DNA of 64,000 nt from Anodontia alba (GCA_964016985.1 OZ024833.1:61207463-61271462), one strand, 5' to 3'; numbered from the stretch's first letter, positions 21,467 to 33,400 are shown. Numbers and translations: made by a program. Notes: generated by a model from the letters alone, not told the origin.

Positions 21467-21852
21467 CATTACGAGAACATGCTTATTCAAATATATAGAA
21501 AATTTCACCCCCTAAAACTGAAAAGTTTCAGATAAAAAAATTGATATTTTTCTTATTTCTGCTCAAAACATAGATTGTGGATACTCGTTAGAACCGCCTC
21601 GACGAGGCGGTTCTAAAGAGTACCCACAATCTATGTTTTTGAGCAGATTCTTATTTCTGCTCAAAACATAGATTGTGGATACTCGTTAGAACCGCCTCGA
21701 CGAGGCGGTTCTAAAGAGTACCCACAATCTATGTTTTTGAGCAGAAATAAGACAAATAATGTATACCCCTGTAAACCCAAGTTTTACTATATAAAAGTGT
21801 TTTTTTAGGGGGGGGGGGGAGGTCAAAATTATATAGGCATGTTTTCGTGATG
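21467..21852 (+). mobile_element. Family A element with duplicated core
   Basis: Complete ends with C on both flanks. The core hairpin with its TTCTTATTTCTGCTC leader occurs twice in direct order (21552-21648 and 21649-21745), the two units being almost identical, including the shared TCTAAAGAGTACCC variant. This is a recent duplication. The distal stem is altered to a T-run and G-run. Confidence 0.92.
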
Positions 21853-21994
21853 CGTATTTCATCCAAGGACGCTTTACGCCAACACATATATATAGATTAT
21901 CTTTTTCTAATCTATTGTCTTACCTACTTATAAAATAAAGGGAAGTAAGAAATTATCAGTTTAGTAACTAAAGGTAAATATTTTTCAGGCGATT

Positions 21995-22170
21995 CACATG
22001 TGTACACACAACATATCATGACTTTATAGGAGATCGAAAAGACATCCATAGATTATACCCATTTGCCTCCTGACCTAGTGCTATAACTAACCATCAGTGG
22101 CTCGAATACCCATGTCTAGAACCGATTTCCATGGTCCCGAAGATGTTCTAGACAGTGAAGTTCAGCTTAT
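21995..22170 (+). mobile_element. Family B right-arm remnant
   Basis: GTGTACACACAACATATCAT, GATCGAAAAGACATCCATAG, TTGCCTCCTGACCTAG, GTCTAGAACCGATTTCC, ending near AGTGAAGTTCAGC. Confidence 0.7.
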
Positions 22171-22704
22171 ATTGTACACCTCACAAAACTGTTTTCGCTC
22201 AGTTTTTATTCTTAAATAAGCTTCAAGTATCACAAAATAATAAGCGGGTGCACGCAACATAGAACTCTTACCTAATTGACTTAAGGTATCGTTACGTATC
22301 GCTATATAGTGGACCAGCACCTTGTATGTATCATTCTAATTATGGCTGTTTCGGCATTACACTATAGATTCCCTTGTTGGTATAAAAATCAAATCAACTT
22401 GGAATGTTATTGTTGAGCAAAAATATTAGTAGATACCCAGAACATCATTCGCACAGCATTCGCCTCCCCCCCCCTCCCCACCCCGCAGCCCCGAGGCACT
22501 AAAAGAAGAAGAGATTAGGAAAAAAGAGGACAGCACAAACGCCACATATGAAACAATAGACGCACAGTCAAAGGAGAACTTAAACAGAAGAACCGCCTAT
22601 GAACCGCGGGAAAACTACTAGGGAACTTAAACCTTTTTATTTGCGCAAAACTTCACCCTTAATGCTGGTGCGGTTCCAAATTACAAATAATGTTGGTCCG
22701 CATA
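22171..22704. other. No gene recognised
   Basis: Includes a C-rich run at 22466-22486. No domain or repeat identified. Confidence 0.5.
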
Positions 22705-22708
22705 TTAA

Positions 22709-22914
22709 CCCTAGTCTTGCTGAACCCGGATATGTCCTGCCTTTGCAAACGGTGGAGATCCAGATCAGTTGGCTTCTGAAGAAGCCAACTGATCTGGATC
22801 TACACTGTTTGCCATTTAGTATTTGAATTTATATCAACAATCTGGATCAAGTAATCTGATTTGCTGAAAATTAGAAGTGGGCGTGACATCTTAATTTATT
22901 CAGCAGGACAAGGG
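22709..22914 (+). mobile_element. Family E element, complete, piggyBac-like ends
   Basis: TTAA at 22705-22708 and 22915-22918. Terminal inverted repeats CCCTAGTCTTGCTGAA and CCCTTGTCCTGCTGAA (complement of the right end). The core AGATCCAGATCAGTTGGCTT and its complement form a perfect hairpin near 22757-22800, followed by CTACACTGTTTGCC. Ends starting CCCT with TTAA duplication are characteristic of the piggyBac superfamily. 206 bp, non-coding. Confidence 0.9.
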
Positions 22915-22918
22915 TTAA

Positions 22919-23662
22919 AGGTTTTCTACTTCATCTGTGAAACTTCATAGTGAAGCACTTATAATCAAAATCACTGTGATGAAACCAGCAAGGGACACAA
23001 TGGCGATCTGAAACCAAGAAAAAAGCAAACCACAAACAGGTGATAGTCAGGCACCGACCATCTGAAACAGATTGAGGAGGGAGCCGTCATTTAGTCTCAA
23101 AATCGACCTACTGTCGTGCAGTTAAAAAGGCAAGCAAAGTTATCAACCATAATAACAACCATGCATGAAGTTTGCCGCATAATGTCTATGTTGTAACCTG
23201 TCTTTTTGTGGCGAGTGACAATCATTTTAAATTGCACGGAGAAATCAGTATTGCCAACAATGTTTCTGTATTTAGAGGCTAAGTCGCCATGAAATTCAAG
23301 GTTCGAACAGACCTTCTTGTAGAAGTGTTTTCAAGCCAGCGTTATATTTGGACAATAAGGTCACTACTGACATCTGGTGCAACTTTTTATTGCAACAATA
23401 GATTTTCTTTAAATTCTGTGTTTTGCTTTTCCATTTCATTGTGAACGTTATAAAACAGTAGAAAAGCTGAATTCACCACCTGGTATCGGAGTTCAGTGCT
23501 TCAAAGACGTCTTAAGGTATTTTTTTTTCTTTAAATTTGTTCGAGGTTCTAGTAATACTGGGAAAAACATTCTAACGCAACAGTTAACAACAATGAGATA
23601 CCTTCAATTATTGCGACAGAATGGCATTAGAATGTGCAAAGTGCAGGAAACCCTTAAGGATG
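22919..23662. other. No gene recognised
   Basis: A few words near 23060-23200 (GAGCCGTCATTTAGTCTC, GTCGTGCAGTTAAAAAGG) loosely resemble the reverse transcriptase relic's end at 57127-57240 and may be an old fragment of it. Otherwise nothing. Confidence 0.4.
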
Positions 23663-23937
23663 CATTACGAAAACACGCCTATTCAAATATATAGAAAAAT
23701 TTCATCTCCAAAAACTGAAAATTTTCAGATAAAAATCTCTGATATTTTTCTTGTGTCTGCTCAAAACATAGATTGTGGGTACTCGTTAGAACCGCCTCGG
23801 CGAGGCGGTTCTAACGAGTACCCACAATCTATGTTTTGAGCAGAAATAAGAAAAATAATGTATACCCCTCTAAACCCCAGTTTTACTATATAAAAGTGGG
23901 GTTTAAGGGGGTCAATATTATATAGGTGTGTTCGTAT
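23663..23937 (+). mobile_element. Family A element, 3' end eroded
   Basis: Perfect core CCGCCTCGGCGAGGCGG within a long symmetric hairpin (23756-23847). The last bases read GTGTGTTCGTATACC instead of GTTTTCGTGATG. Confidence 0.9.
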
Positions 23938-24833
23938 ACCTAAAAATCGATATTTATGTCTACTGAAATAGTGAAAATTTACTGTAGTTTTAACAGAAAT
24001 TACAAAATATTCAAATATCAAAAGCTCTTCCCAAGAATGATTTTTTTTATTAAACTTTGAAATAATGATCACTACTTATTGTGTAGTATTATACTGAAAT
24101 GACATAAAATTTCACCAATTGATTGATAATTAAACCTACCCCTGAAATAACAAAATTCTATTTTTCTAAATAATTGAACAATTTTGATATATTCACTCGA
24201 CTTCTGTGTATCAGTATTGGTTTAAAATGGTATATTGTCATATTCTAGATATATAGAGACAATCTAAATAATAATGCGCACCAAAATGATCTGTTGTCTT
24301 AGCAAATAATTGTGAATTGTTACCCGACCCCTCTGTTTTCTAGGAACATACATTCAGCATGATAAAATGTGATTAAAATGGTTCAAATAGACGCATAAAT
24401 ATTATTCTTATTTGTAATAAATACATCATATTGCAAGATTCGTCTAATAAATCAAACTTGTGCTGAATTATATGCATGCACTGCTCATTTGGAAGACGGG
24501 ATGAGTTAAAAGGGCGTGTTTTGGTAATTTTACCACCTAAAATTGCTAAATCAAGGGCTATAACTCCTGCCATGCACACTGTTTATGTAAACTGGTGTAC
24601 CAGTCGTGAGGATTTATCAAATACATGCTACCATACAAATTTTATTATAACCTGATCTCCAGTATGAAAATTATTAAATTAAAACATGAATTTTACCCTT
24701 TTTTCCCACATAAATGCTATAATTCAGACACAATAACTCCTGCAAAAATAAATACACTATATGTCAGAAGCAGCTATGGTGAGCAGTTTGTCATAACAAG
24801 ATTTCATAATTAAGTTCGTCTTGTTACTATTGT
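23938..24833. other. No feature recognised
   Basis: AT-rich DNA. Small frames near 24373-24813 have no recognisable domain. Confidence 0.5.
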
Positions 24834-25849
24834 GATCGGTTAATATCCGTCGTGTGTCGTCCTTCGTGCGGCGTCAACATTTTGATTTAAAAGCCTACTC
24901 CTCCTACACCCCTTAGCCAATTGACACGAGCCTTGGTAGGAAGCATCAGGGTGACTAGTAGATCAAAAATAGCGAAAATCGTTCCGATCGGAAATCCAAG
25001 CTGGCTACTATCTTGAAAATCTATTTTTCCCTTCTTCTCCTTAACCCAAAGGCCAATTGACTTGAAACCTGATAGGAAGTATCGGGTGACTTTTAGATCC
25101 AAAATTCCTAGAATCATTACGACCGAATATCCGAGATGGCCGCCGTGGCAGCCATCTTAAAAAGCTATTTTTCGCTTCTGCTCTTGAACCGAAAGGCCAC
25201 TTGACACTTGGTAGGAAGCATTCGGGTGACTTGCAGATCAAAAATAGCTAAAATCGTTTCGATCGGAAATCGAAGATGGCCGCCGTGGTGACCATTCAAA
25301 GAGAAGAATAACAACTTGGCAGAAATTATATTTCCAATACACATCGCAAGTATGCTGTACTTGCATACAACATCAGCCAGTCAAGGGCATTACCCGTGAC
25401 AAAAGCAAAAGTGCATATACTTTTTTCGCACTTGTTTAGCACCTGAAACTAAAGAAACGTATCGACCTTGCCATAAACCGACACAATAGGGCTGAATGAA
25501 AGACACTAATGTGTCAAAAATTAAAGATATAATTTAATTTAGTAATTGGCTGACGTACTTTAGTGATTGACTGACGTATCAAGAAAGAAAACTAGAACTT
25601 AAAATAACTAAAAATCTGTTTTGTTGCGTAATTAGATAAAAAAAAAGAACTGATTTGTATTCTCTCGGACACTGAGAACAATGAAATATGGAAAACAGTT
25701 GAAAAGCATCTTGTATGACTTTTAAATCACCCTGTAGAACCTGCATACATAAGACACACAGGGCAACATAAGATATCACGGATTTTTTTTCCCGAAAATT
25801 GAAAGTCTGCCAAAATGTAAATCCGCCAAAAGGTCTACTCATTGCTGTC

Positions 25850-25850
<1 letters not shown>

Positions 25851-25880
<30 letters not shown>
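25851..25880. repeat. Poly(A) tract
   Basis: About 30 A inside the interruption of the tandem array. Confidence 0.9.
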
Positions 25881-25882
<2 letters not shown>

Positions 25883-27315
25883 AAACGTTTTACAGAAGAA
25901 AGCATAAGGGTGACTTGTAGATCAAAAGTAGTTAAAATCGTTCCGATCGGAAATCCAAGATGGCAGCCATGGCCGCCATTTTGACAATCTATTTTTCGCC
26001 TCCTCTTCTAAACAGAAAGGCCAATTGACTCGAAATTTGGTAGGAAACATTGGGGTTACTAGTAGATAAAAATAGCTAAAATCGTGCCGATCGGAAATCC
26101 AAGATGGCCGCCATCTTGGAAATCTATTTTTTTTGCGTCTTCTTCTGAACCAAAACGCCCATTGACTTGAAACTTAGAAGGAAGCATTGGAGTGACTTGT
26201 AGATTGAAAACAACTAAAATCGTTCCGATTCGAAATCCAAGAAGGCCACCATGGTCGCCATCTTGAAAATCTAATTTTCGTTTCTTTTCCTGAACTGAAA
26301 GGCCAATTGATTTGAAACTTGGTAGGAAGCATCGGGGTAACTTGTAGATTAAAAAAAAGCTAACATCTTTTTGATCGGAAACCAAGATAGCCGCCATCTT
26401 GAATATCTATTTCTGCTTCTTCTCCTGAACTGAAAGGCCAATTGACTTGATACTTGGTACTACTTGTGGATCAAAGAGCTAAAATCGTTCCAAGATGACT
26501 GCCATGGCCGCCGTTTCGAAACTCTATTTTTCGCTTCTTCTCCTGAATCGAAAGGCAAAATAACTTGAAACTTGGTAGGAAGCATCAAGGTGACTTGTAG
26601 ATTAAATATATTTCAAATCATTCCGATCCAAAATCCAAGATGACCGCCATCTTGAAAATCTAATTTTCCTTTCTTCTCCTGAACCGAAAGGCCAATTAAC
26701 TTTAAACTAGGTAGGAAGCATCGGGGTGACTTGTAGATAAAAAAGAGCTAAAATTGCTCCGATGGGAAGTCAAAGATGGCCGCCATCTTTAAAAATCTAT
26801 TTTCTTATTCTCCTAAAACGAAAGGTTAATTGACTTGAAACTCGGTTTGAAGTCTAGAGGTGATTGGTAGATCGAAAATAGCTAAATTCGTTCCGATCTG
26901 AAATGTAAGTTAGTCGCTATGACGGCCACATTGAAAATCTATTTTTCGCTTCCTCTGCTGAACCAAAAGGCCAGTTGACTTGAAACTTGGTAGACAGCAT
27001 CAGGGTGACTTGAAGGTAAAAATAGCTAAAATCGTTCCGATTAGAAATCCAAGGTGGTCACCATGGCCGCTATCTTGAAAATCGATTTTGCGCTTCTTCT
27101 CCTGAACCCAAAGCCAAATGACTCCAAACTTTGTAGAAAGCATCGGAGGTGACTTGTAGATCAAAAATAGCTAAAATCGTCCCGATCGGAAATCCAAGAT
27201 GGCAGCTATGGTCGCTATCTTAGAAATCTATTTTGTACTTCTTCTCCTGAACCGAAAGGCCAAATTAACTTGAAACTTGGTAGAAAGTATCTGGCCAACT
27301 TCTAGATCAGATAAA

Positions 27316-27745
27316 AACGTAAAACGATAATACCCCGCCATTATCGTGCCGCGGGCAGATAACTCTGTCAAAAATTGACGAAATTTGCACATTAGCAATC
27401 CTAAACTATATTTCCTTATTACCAATGCATGTATCAAGTTTGGTTAAAATCCTTTGACATTTACTCAAGTTGTCGTCCGGAAATGAAAATTTGGGCGTGT
27501 CTCAGGCAGACAACTACGTCGAAATTCGACGAAATTTGCCCATTAGCAATCCTAAACCAGATCTGCACAATGTCAATGCACATACCAAGTTTGGTGAATA
27601 TCCATTGGTGTTTACTCAAGTTATCATCCAGAAACGAAATACGGACGGACGTACGACTGACAGACGGATGGACGGACAGACATACGGACGACTAACGTGA
27701 AACCATAATACCCCGCCGCCACTATCATGTGGCGGGGTATATTTT
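27316..27745 (+). mobile_element. Second hairpin-ended tandem element nested in the array
   Basis: Both ends carry ATAATACCCCGCC; the right end closes a hairpin with GGCGGGGTAT (27707-27742). Two 151-bp units start GCAGATAACTCTGTC (27355) and GCAGACAACTACGTC (27506), each with GACGAAATTTGC and TTAGCAATCCTAAAC. A GGACGGACGTACGAC-type run precedes the hairpin. Array units continue on either side. Confidence 0.75.
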
Positions 27746-28466
27746 TCTGATCAGATATCCAATATGACCGCCACAGTCGCCATCTTGAAAATCTATTTTG
27801 AACTTCTGATGAACGGGAAGGCCATTTGACTCGGAACTTGATAGGAAGTATCAGGGTGACTTGTACATCAAAAATAAGTTAAATCATTCTGATCGGAAAT
27901 CCAAAATGGTCACCCTAGCAGCCATGTTGAAAATTTATTTTGAACTTTTTTTATCCTGAACCAAAACGCCAATTGACTCGAAACACCATTGGGAGTATCG
28001 AGGTAACTTGTAGATCAACTGTAGCTAAAATCATTCTGACTGGAAATCCAAGATGGTCTCCAACTTAAAAACCTATATTGAACTTCTTCTTCTGATCCGA
28101 AAGGCCAATACTGACTCGAAACTTGTCTGGTAATCACGTGAGTGATACAGGGCTATATCAGCCTTCTTGTCTTAGACATTGATTATTAAGATATTGCATG
28201 TTTCTAAGGTAAGTACAGTTTTTCCCATATAGGACAATAGTAAAAATAGTATTCAGGGACAATAACCAATGTTAGAATAAAAACATTTTATCTTTAGTAT
28301 AATTGCATTTCAAGTTTTAAGTCAATGTATATGTTCAAGTTTCAGATGAAAAGGGTTATAGTAACTCGAGTTATAAGGCAAAATGTGAGTTTGTCTTGCA
28401 AGAGTTATCTTTACTGGTACCAGTAGTGACCTTAATTCAGAATAACGGCCATAAAACTTAGAAAAT

Positions 28467-28745
28467 CATTACGAAAACATGCCTATTCAAATATACTGAA
28501 AAGTTTACCACAACAAAATGACAATTTTCAGATAAAAAATTCTAATAATTTTCATATTTCTGCGCAAAACATAGATTGTGGGTACTCGTTAGAACCGCCT
28601 CGACGAGGCGGTTCTAACGAGTACCCACAATCTCTGTGTTTGAGCAGAAATAAGAAAAATAATATATACCTCTGTAAATCCCAGTTTTACTATATTAAAA
28701 TGAGGTTTAAGGGGGTCAAAATTATATAGGCGCGTTTTCGTGATG
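28467..28745 (+). mobile_element. Family A element
   Basis: 279 bp with intact ends; flanks T and G differ. Core CCTCGACGAGG perfect. Confidence 0.93.
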
Positions 28746-28848
28746 GTTTTATTACTTTGTGATAACGGTACCCTTGCTTAAGAAGTTTAACATAAAATTT
28801 TATTTCGATTACTAAAGTCATTAATTTGACTAGATGCTCTTGCAAAAT

Positions 28849-29127
28849 CATCACGAAAACATGCCTATATAATTTTGACCCCCTCAAACCCCATTTTTAT
28901 ATAGTAAAACTGGGGTTTACAGGGGTATATATTATTTTTCTTATTTCTGCTCAAAACATAGATTGTGGGTACTCGTTAGAACCGCCTCATCGAGGCGGTT
29001 CTAACGAGTACCCACAATCTATGTTTTGAGCAGAAATATGAAAAATATCAGAGTTTTTTACCTGAAAAATTGTCGGTTTTTGAAGGTGAAATTTTCAGTA
29101 TATTTGAATAGGCGTGTTTTCATAATG
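28849..29127 (-). mobile_element. Family A element
   Basis: 279 bp, T on both flanks, only 103 bp from the oppositely oriented copy upstream. The terminal reads TTTTCATAATG. Confidence 0.93.
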
Positions 29128-29313
29128 TATTTCTGCTCAAAAACATAAATTGTGGGTACTCGTTAGAACCGCCTTGATAAGGCGGTTCTAATGAGTACCC
29201 ACAATCTATGTTTTGAGCAGAAATGTGAAAAATATCAAAGTTTTTACCTGAAAAATTTTCAGTTTTTGGAGGTGAAATGTTCTTTATATTTGAATAGGCG
29301 TGTTTTCGTGATG
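29128..29313 (-). mobile_element. Family A element, truncated, abutting previous copy
   Basis: Begins TATTTCTGCTC immediately after the preceding copy. Core shows a matched change in both arms (CCGCCTTG / AAGGCGG), as if one arm had been copied from the other. Confidence 0.9.
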
Positions 29314-29454
29314 TATACGCCATAGGATGTAGCACGTGGGAGATCGCCATCCAAAAATGGAAAATTTACAATATATAAACCAGGTCGAGATCCCTTCGGC
29401 ATGATTTATCATACTCAATACTTGATACACTTGGAAGATTTTCTGCTGTAATGA

Positions 29455-29645
29455 CACAACTTTTGTGACTTCCTGTTATCTTTCCTGCATACTAAACCCC
29501 TTCTTCAAAGGGGTCTATTTTAAAATTAAAGAATCTAGTTCCTTCGGGAGCAAATTCTTTCCTTTAAGAGTGGAACATCAACAGAACGGAGGTGAAAACA
29601 ATTTAACAGAGTTACGTCCCCTGAATGTGTATCAGCTCCCCTTGA
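29455..29645. repeat. Family T repeat
   Basis: ACAACTTTTGTGACTTCCTG, TTCTTCAAAGGGGTCTATTT, GAGCAAATTCTTTCCTTTAA, ending GTATCAGCTCCCCTTGACG. Confidence 0.6.
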
Positions 29646-30586
29646 CGACAAGACATGGATTCACTGTTTACTAGTAAGTCTATGATAGTGTTTAGGAAAG
29701 CAATTTCGGAAGTAAATGGCTTGTATTGCGGCGCAGTTTAGAATTTTAATGTCAAACTTGCATGCGCCTGGGTATTTTATTATCAAATTATCGTATTTTA
29801 TACATTATTTGTTGAAATCATGTCATTTGAAAATTCATTAGCAGAAGTATATGATCTGTTTAACACTCGCGCCCATTATACGTTTATTGATTTAAGAAGG
29901 CGTCATTTGAATGTCCTAAATTTTGGACACCCCACCCTCGCGTTTTACTATCAGAAAGGTGAATTAAGGCTTTATCTAAACCATGAATAAATACGGCATT
30001 TCTTTTCAGGGTTGTGTTTAAAACCTCAGAAATAATTCATGAAACAATTTTGTTCATTAAAGCGCCCACTGAAAACGGACGGACCTAAATAAGCAACCAC
30101 ATTAGAGAGGTTTCGGAGCTGAAGCTTTAACTCTAATATGCTGAATATTAATGATAACAGGTAGAAGCTAACGTCGGGGTATTTCAAAACTGGCATTTTT
30201 TCACTATTTCTTATAGTTTTTAATTCTCTCCTAAAACTTGTCATTTGTTTTATATAACTACGCTGCGAAAGGAACAGACAAAATGGAATGGGAGACAGGT
30301 TCATTTAGGTCCTTGACTTTTTTTTCTGAATCTTAGTGGAAATATGTTTATGTTGTTATGTATTGTCTCTGTATTTATACAAATGAAATATATTTAAACT
30401 GAAAGCACATTCACACGGATTTATGGAAGATTTCCATTCATTGTCTACGCCCACGCGCGTAGACCATATTAATGTTTGTCATCGCTCTGAAAGCACTTTA
30501 AGAAAGGCCATGGACTGGTCCAATGCTATTTTCCATGGACTGCTCAAAGTTATCATAACCGAATACTAACTTCACACACACACAAA
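29646..30586. other. No feature recognised
   Basis: Unique-looking AT-rich DNA. Short frame at 30026-30304 on the minus strand has no recognisable motif. Confidence 0.5.
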
Positions 30587-31187
30587 CATTACGAGAACAT
30601 GCCTGTTCAGATATATAGAAAAAAATTAACTCCAAAAGTTGGCCGTCCTCGGTGGCTCAGTTGGATGTGCCGTCCGACTGGAGACCAGGAGGTCGCGGGT
30701 TCGACCCCCGCCGAGGTCGGCAACATTCATTCGTGGGGATTGATCATGAAATATTTTCTTCGGTCATTCTCTCCCTTCCGCTGATTCAAGAAGGGCAGTT
30801 GTCAGTTTCTGGCGAAAGAATGTGCACAATACTGGTAAACCGCTTAGAGGACTAAGCCTGCCCAGTAAACGTGTGGTTAGGTAAACTGACCGCGCTCGAC
30901 ATGACCCCATTGGGTTGACTGGGCCGTAAAACCTCAACACAACAACAACAACTCCAAAAGTTGACATTTTTCAGATACAAAACGCTAATATTTTTCTTAT
31001 TTCTGCTAAAAACATAGATTGTGGGTACTCGTTACAACCACCTCGGCGAGGCGATTCTAACGAATACCCACAATCTATGTTTTTGAGCAGGAATAAGAAA
31101 ATAATGTATACCCCTGTAAACCCCAGTTTTACTATATAAAAGTGGGGTTTAAGGGGGTCAAAATTACATAGTCATGTTTTCGTGATG
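30587..31187 (+). mobile_element. Family A element interrupted by a SINE
   Basis: Left end CATTACGAGAACATGCC, SINE at 30642-30949, then the remaining arm, core (with changes GTTACAACCACCTCGG) and right end GTTTTCGTGATG. A on both outer flanks. Confidence 0.92.
30642..30949 (+). mobile_element. tRNA-derived SINE with 14-bp target duplication
   Basis: tRNA-like head with A box TGGCTCAGTTGG (30653) and B box GGGTTCGACCC (30698); body CATGAAATATTTTCTTCGGT, GGCGAAAGAATGTGCACAAT; tail GGGCCGTAAAACCTCAACAC then (AAC)n. AACTCCAAAAGTTG at 30628-30641 and 30950-30963 is exact, so the insertion is recent relative to its host A copy. Confidence 0.93.
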
Positions 31188-31190
31188 AAA

Positions 31191-31503
31191 GCCGGCCTCG
31201 GTGGCTCAGTTGGATGCGCCGTCCGACTGGGGACCGGAAGGTCGCGGGTTCAAACCTCGCCGAGGTCGGCAACATTCTTATGTGGAGATTGATCATGAAA
31301 TATTTTCTACGGTCTTTCTCTCCCTTCCGTTGAATCAAGAAGGGCAGTTGTCAATTTCTGGCGAAAGAATATGCACAATACTGGTTAATCGCTTAGAGGA
31401 CTAAGGCTGCCCAGTTAACGTGTGGTTAGGTAAACTGACCGCGCTGGACATGACCCCATTGGGTTGACTGGGCCGTAAAACCTCAACACAAACAAACAAA
31501 CAC
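31191..31503 (+). mobile_element. tRNA-derived SINE, second copy
   Basis: Same family and orientation as 30642-30949, roughly 90% alike by eye, with A box TGGCTCAGTTGG and B box GGGTTCAAACC; tail (ACAA)n. It starts three bases after the end of family A. No target duplication is visible. Confidence 0.9.
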
Positions 31504-31870
31504 ATAAAAAAGCTAGTTGTGTGCCAAGTGTAGGTTAAGCTTTTTTTCTGAAAGCTAATGCTTGTAAAAATGATAAGAATGAATAAGTAGGATATTTACG
31601 GTATTTTTCTAGCCAGTGAAATGGTGTGAAGAGTATAGTGACACTTGATATTTTAAGTGGATAAAAGTGCAATGTTCTGGACACATAAAAAAAAATGCGA
31701 AACTGCTGCTTAATTATGCAGTTTGACTGAAATGATCATAAGATTTTTGTATCTTCGCTGGCAGATTTGAAAATTATACAGCAAAGGTACATTGATTAGG
31801 GATTTAACCATCAGAAAGATTCACTAGTTGGATTTTGAAGAAATCAGTTATTATGTCATAGCCGAACGTT
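31504..31870. other. No feature recognised
   Basis: AT-rich unique-looking sequence. Confidence 0.5.
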
Positions 31871-32118
31871 CTGGGCCCAGTTGTTCAAAGCTAACGATGT
31901 CGTTAGTTAACGATTCGTTAAAATTTACATCGAGTGATACGCAAATATGCTGAAATTTTTTGCTGAAAATATGTGAGTAGCTTTTGCAATGCAAAAGCTA
32001 CTCACATTTTTTCAGCAAAAAATATCAGAATATTGTATATTGAATCTGCTAAAACAGTTAACGAAATGACCCTTAACGAGCTCGTTAAGCTAACGACGCT
32101 TTGAACAACCGGGCCCAG
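31871..32118. mobile_element. Family G element, complete
   Basis: Ends CTGGGCCCAGTTGTTCAAAG and its near complement CTTTGAACAACCGGGCCCAG. A second inverted pair, TAACGATGTCGTTAGTTAAC / GTTAAGCTAACGACG, lies inside. The core TGAGTAGCTTTTGCA|TGCAAAAGCTACTCA is perfect. 248 bp, non-coding; no duplicated target seen. Confidence 0.82.
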
Positions 32119-32339
32119 ACTGTTAATGCTTATCATTCTATGAAAGCAAACACGGTTTATATCCAGAATAGTGGTAGTGATCATGTCTAGATGTTTTTTC
32201 CTATGCTCTCAAAACTGTATAACAACGCTTGGGTATCCAAGAAACGCCGTGCGTGTTTGTCCTTTATTTTAGCCTGGTTGCCGCGATAGATCCTTTTCAC
32301 CTGATCACCTGATTTTACATTGAAATACGAAAAACGGAG

Positions 32340-32400
32340 TCGGGACACAGCATTTTCTACATCAGGATCTACACTGTTTGTCATTCCGTTTTTGGTTTTA
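32340..32400. mobile_element. Family E core remnant
   Basis: CATCAGGATCTACACTGTTT only. Confidence 0.55.
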
Positions 32401-32714
32401 GACTGAAACCCCTATTTGCATCAATTGAACATGTGCAATTGCAAGGATGGAAGAGTCCACTACAGAAACTCAGAGATGAAACGGTATAGATCAGCCGGAG
32501 AAACGTGACTTTACAGGAGAGCAGTTTGTCAGTTGAGAGTAACATATACATTCGGGTTTAAGATCCAGCATTCATATTACTCCCTGAAAGTGACAAGCAA
32601 GCGCATGAGGAAAAAATTAAACAATAGAAATAAACTAGCCAGAAAAAGCACAGTCTCAAAATACAACCTTTCAAAGGCATTGAAAGTTCTCCAAAGAACT
32701 TCGAGACAATTAAA

Positions 32715-32842
32715 CGCAAAAAAACAAAAACAAAAAAAAAAACAAAACAAAAAAACAACAACAAAAAACAAACAAACAAAAAACAACAACAACAAAAACA
32801 AACAAACAAAGAAAACCCCAACCCCCCCCTCAAAACAACAAC

Positions 32843-32904
<62 letters not shown>

Positions 32905-33055
32905 CAAAAAACAACAACAAAAAAACAAAAAAAAAAAAAAAAAAAAAAACAATAAAAAAAAAACAAACAAAAAAAAACAAAAAAAAAAAAAAAACAAAAA
33001 AAACAAAAAAACAACAACAACAAAAAAAAAAAACAACAACAACAAACAATACTTT
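32715..33055. repeat. A/C simple-sequence tract with (CA)n
   Basis: CAAA and CAACAA runs, a (CA)26-like block at 32847-32900, then A-runs. All overlapping frames are compositional. Confidence 0.92.
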
Positions 33056-33099
33056 GAAATTACGAAACAAACGCATAGGAAAAATAAAGCGATTCGACT

Positions 33100-33400
33100 T
33101 GGGTCAGGTTAAGGGTGAGGTTTCGTGCGCGCGAGTAGAACTGGTTTAAGCCCCCAGAAGTTTTTCTACTGACCGTCCCAAGACGCTTCCTCCGTTGCTG
33201 TCTTTGTGCATCGATGGTTTAACATGCGGAGTTTGTTTTGTCATTATTGTTTCCTCATCTCTCCTGCTTTTGGTCTTCAGGAAGGCTCTGCTTCGTGATT
33301 GTAGCATTTCCTGGGTATCTTCATTTATGATTTTAATTTTGTTTTTCAATGCACAAAATCTTGTGTTACCATATTTCCATCACCCTGATATAAAGACTGT
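33100..33400 (+). repeat. Family Q fragment
   Basis: GGTTTAAGCCCCCAGAAG, TTCTACTGACCGTCCCAAGA, then TTTGTTTTGTCATTATTG and CAGGAAGGCTCTGCTTCGTG; the last words recur at 38560-38620 and 44290-44330. Confidence 0.5.

Larger units (their letters stand above)
24834..28150 (+). repeat. H-type element: leader plus ~138-bp tandem array
   Basis: A leader (TATTGTGATCGGTTAATATC, CGTCGTGTGTCGTCC) is followed by about 20 diverged units. Each reads roughly GGCCAATTGACTTGAAACTT, GGTAGGAAGCATCGGGGTGA, CTTGTAGATCAAAAATAGCT, AAAATCGTTCCGATCGGAAA, TCCAAGATGGCCGCCATC, TTGAAAATCTATTTTTCGC, TTCTTCTCCTGAACC. AAGCAT landmarks at 24941, 25077, 25216 and at 26182, 26327, 26580, 26716 give 136-145 bp periods. Unrelated DNA, including a poly(A) run, interrupts at about 25310-25905, and a second repeat element sits at 27316-27745. 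The in-frame peptides are repeat shadows. Confidence 0.85.

Noticed and set aside
23761..23850. A recurring peptide (CGYSLEPPRRGGSNEYP) found in many small frames across the window
   Set aside because: It is the read-through of the family A palindrome, which gives the same peptide on either strand; not a gene family.
26059..26397. Frames repeating FPIGTILAIF-like peptides (also 24887-25241 and 60467-61107)
   Set aside because: Produced by the 138-bp tandem units; lengths limited by unit drift, with no sign of selection.
30642..30720. tRNA gene-like sequence (also at 31191 and 9797)
   Set aside because: A and B boxes are present, but each is the head of a longer SINE with a LINE-like tail and, in two cases, target duplications.
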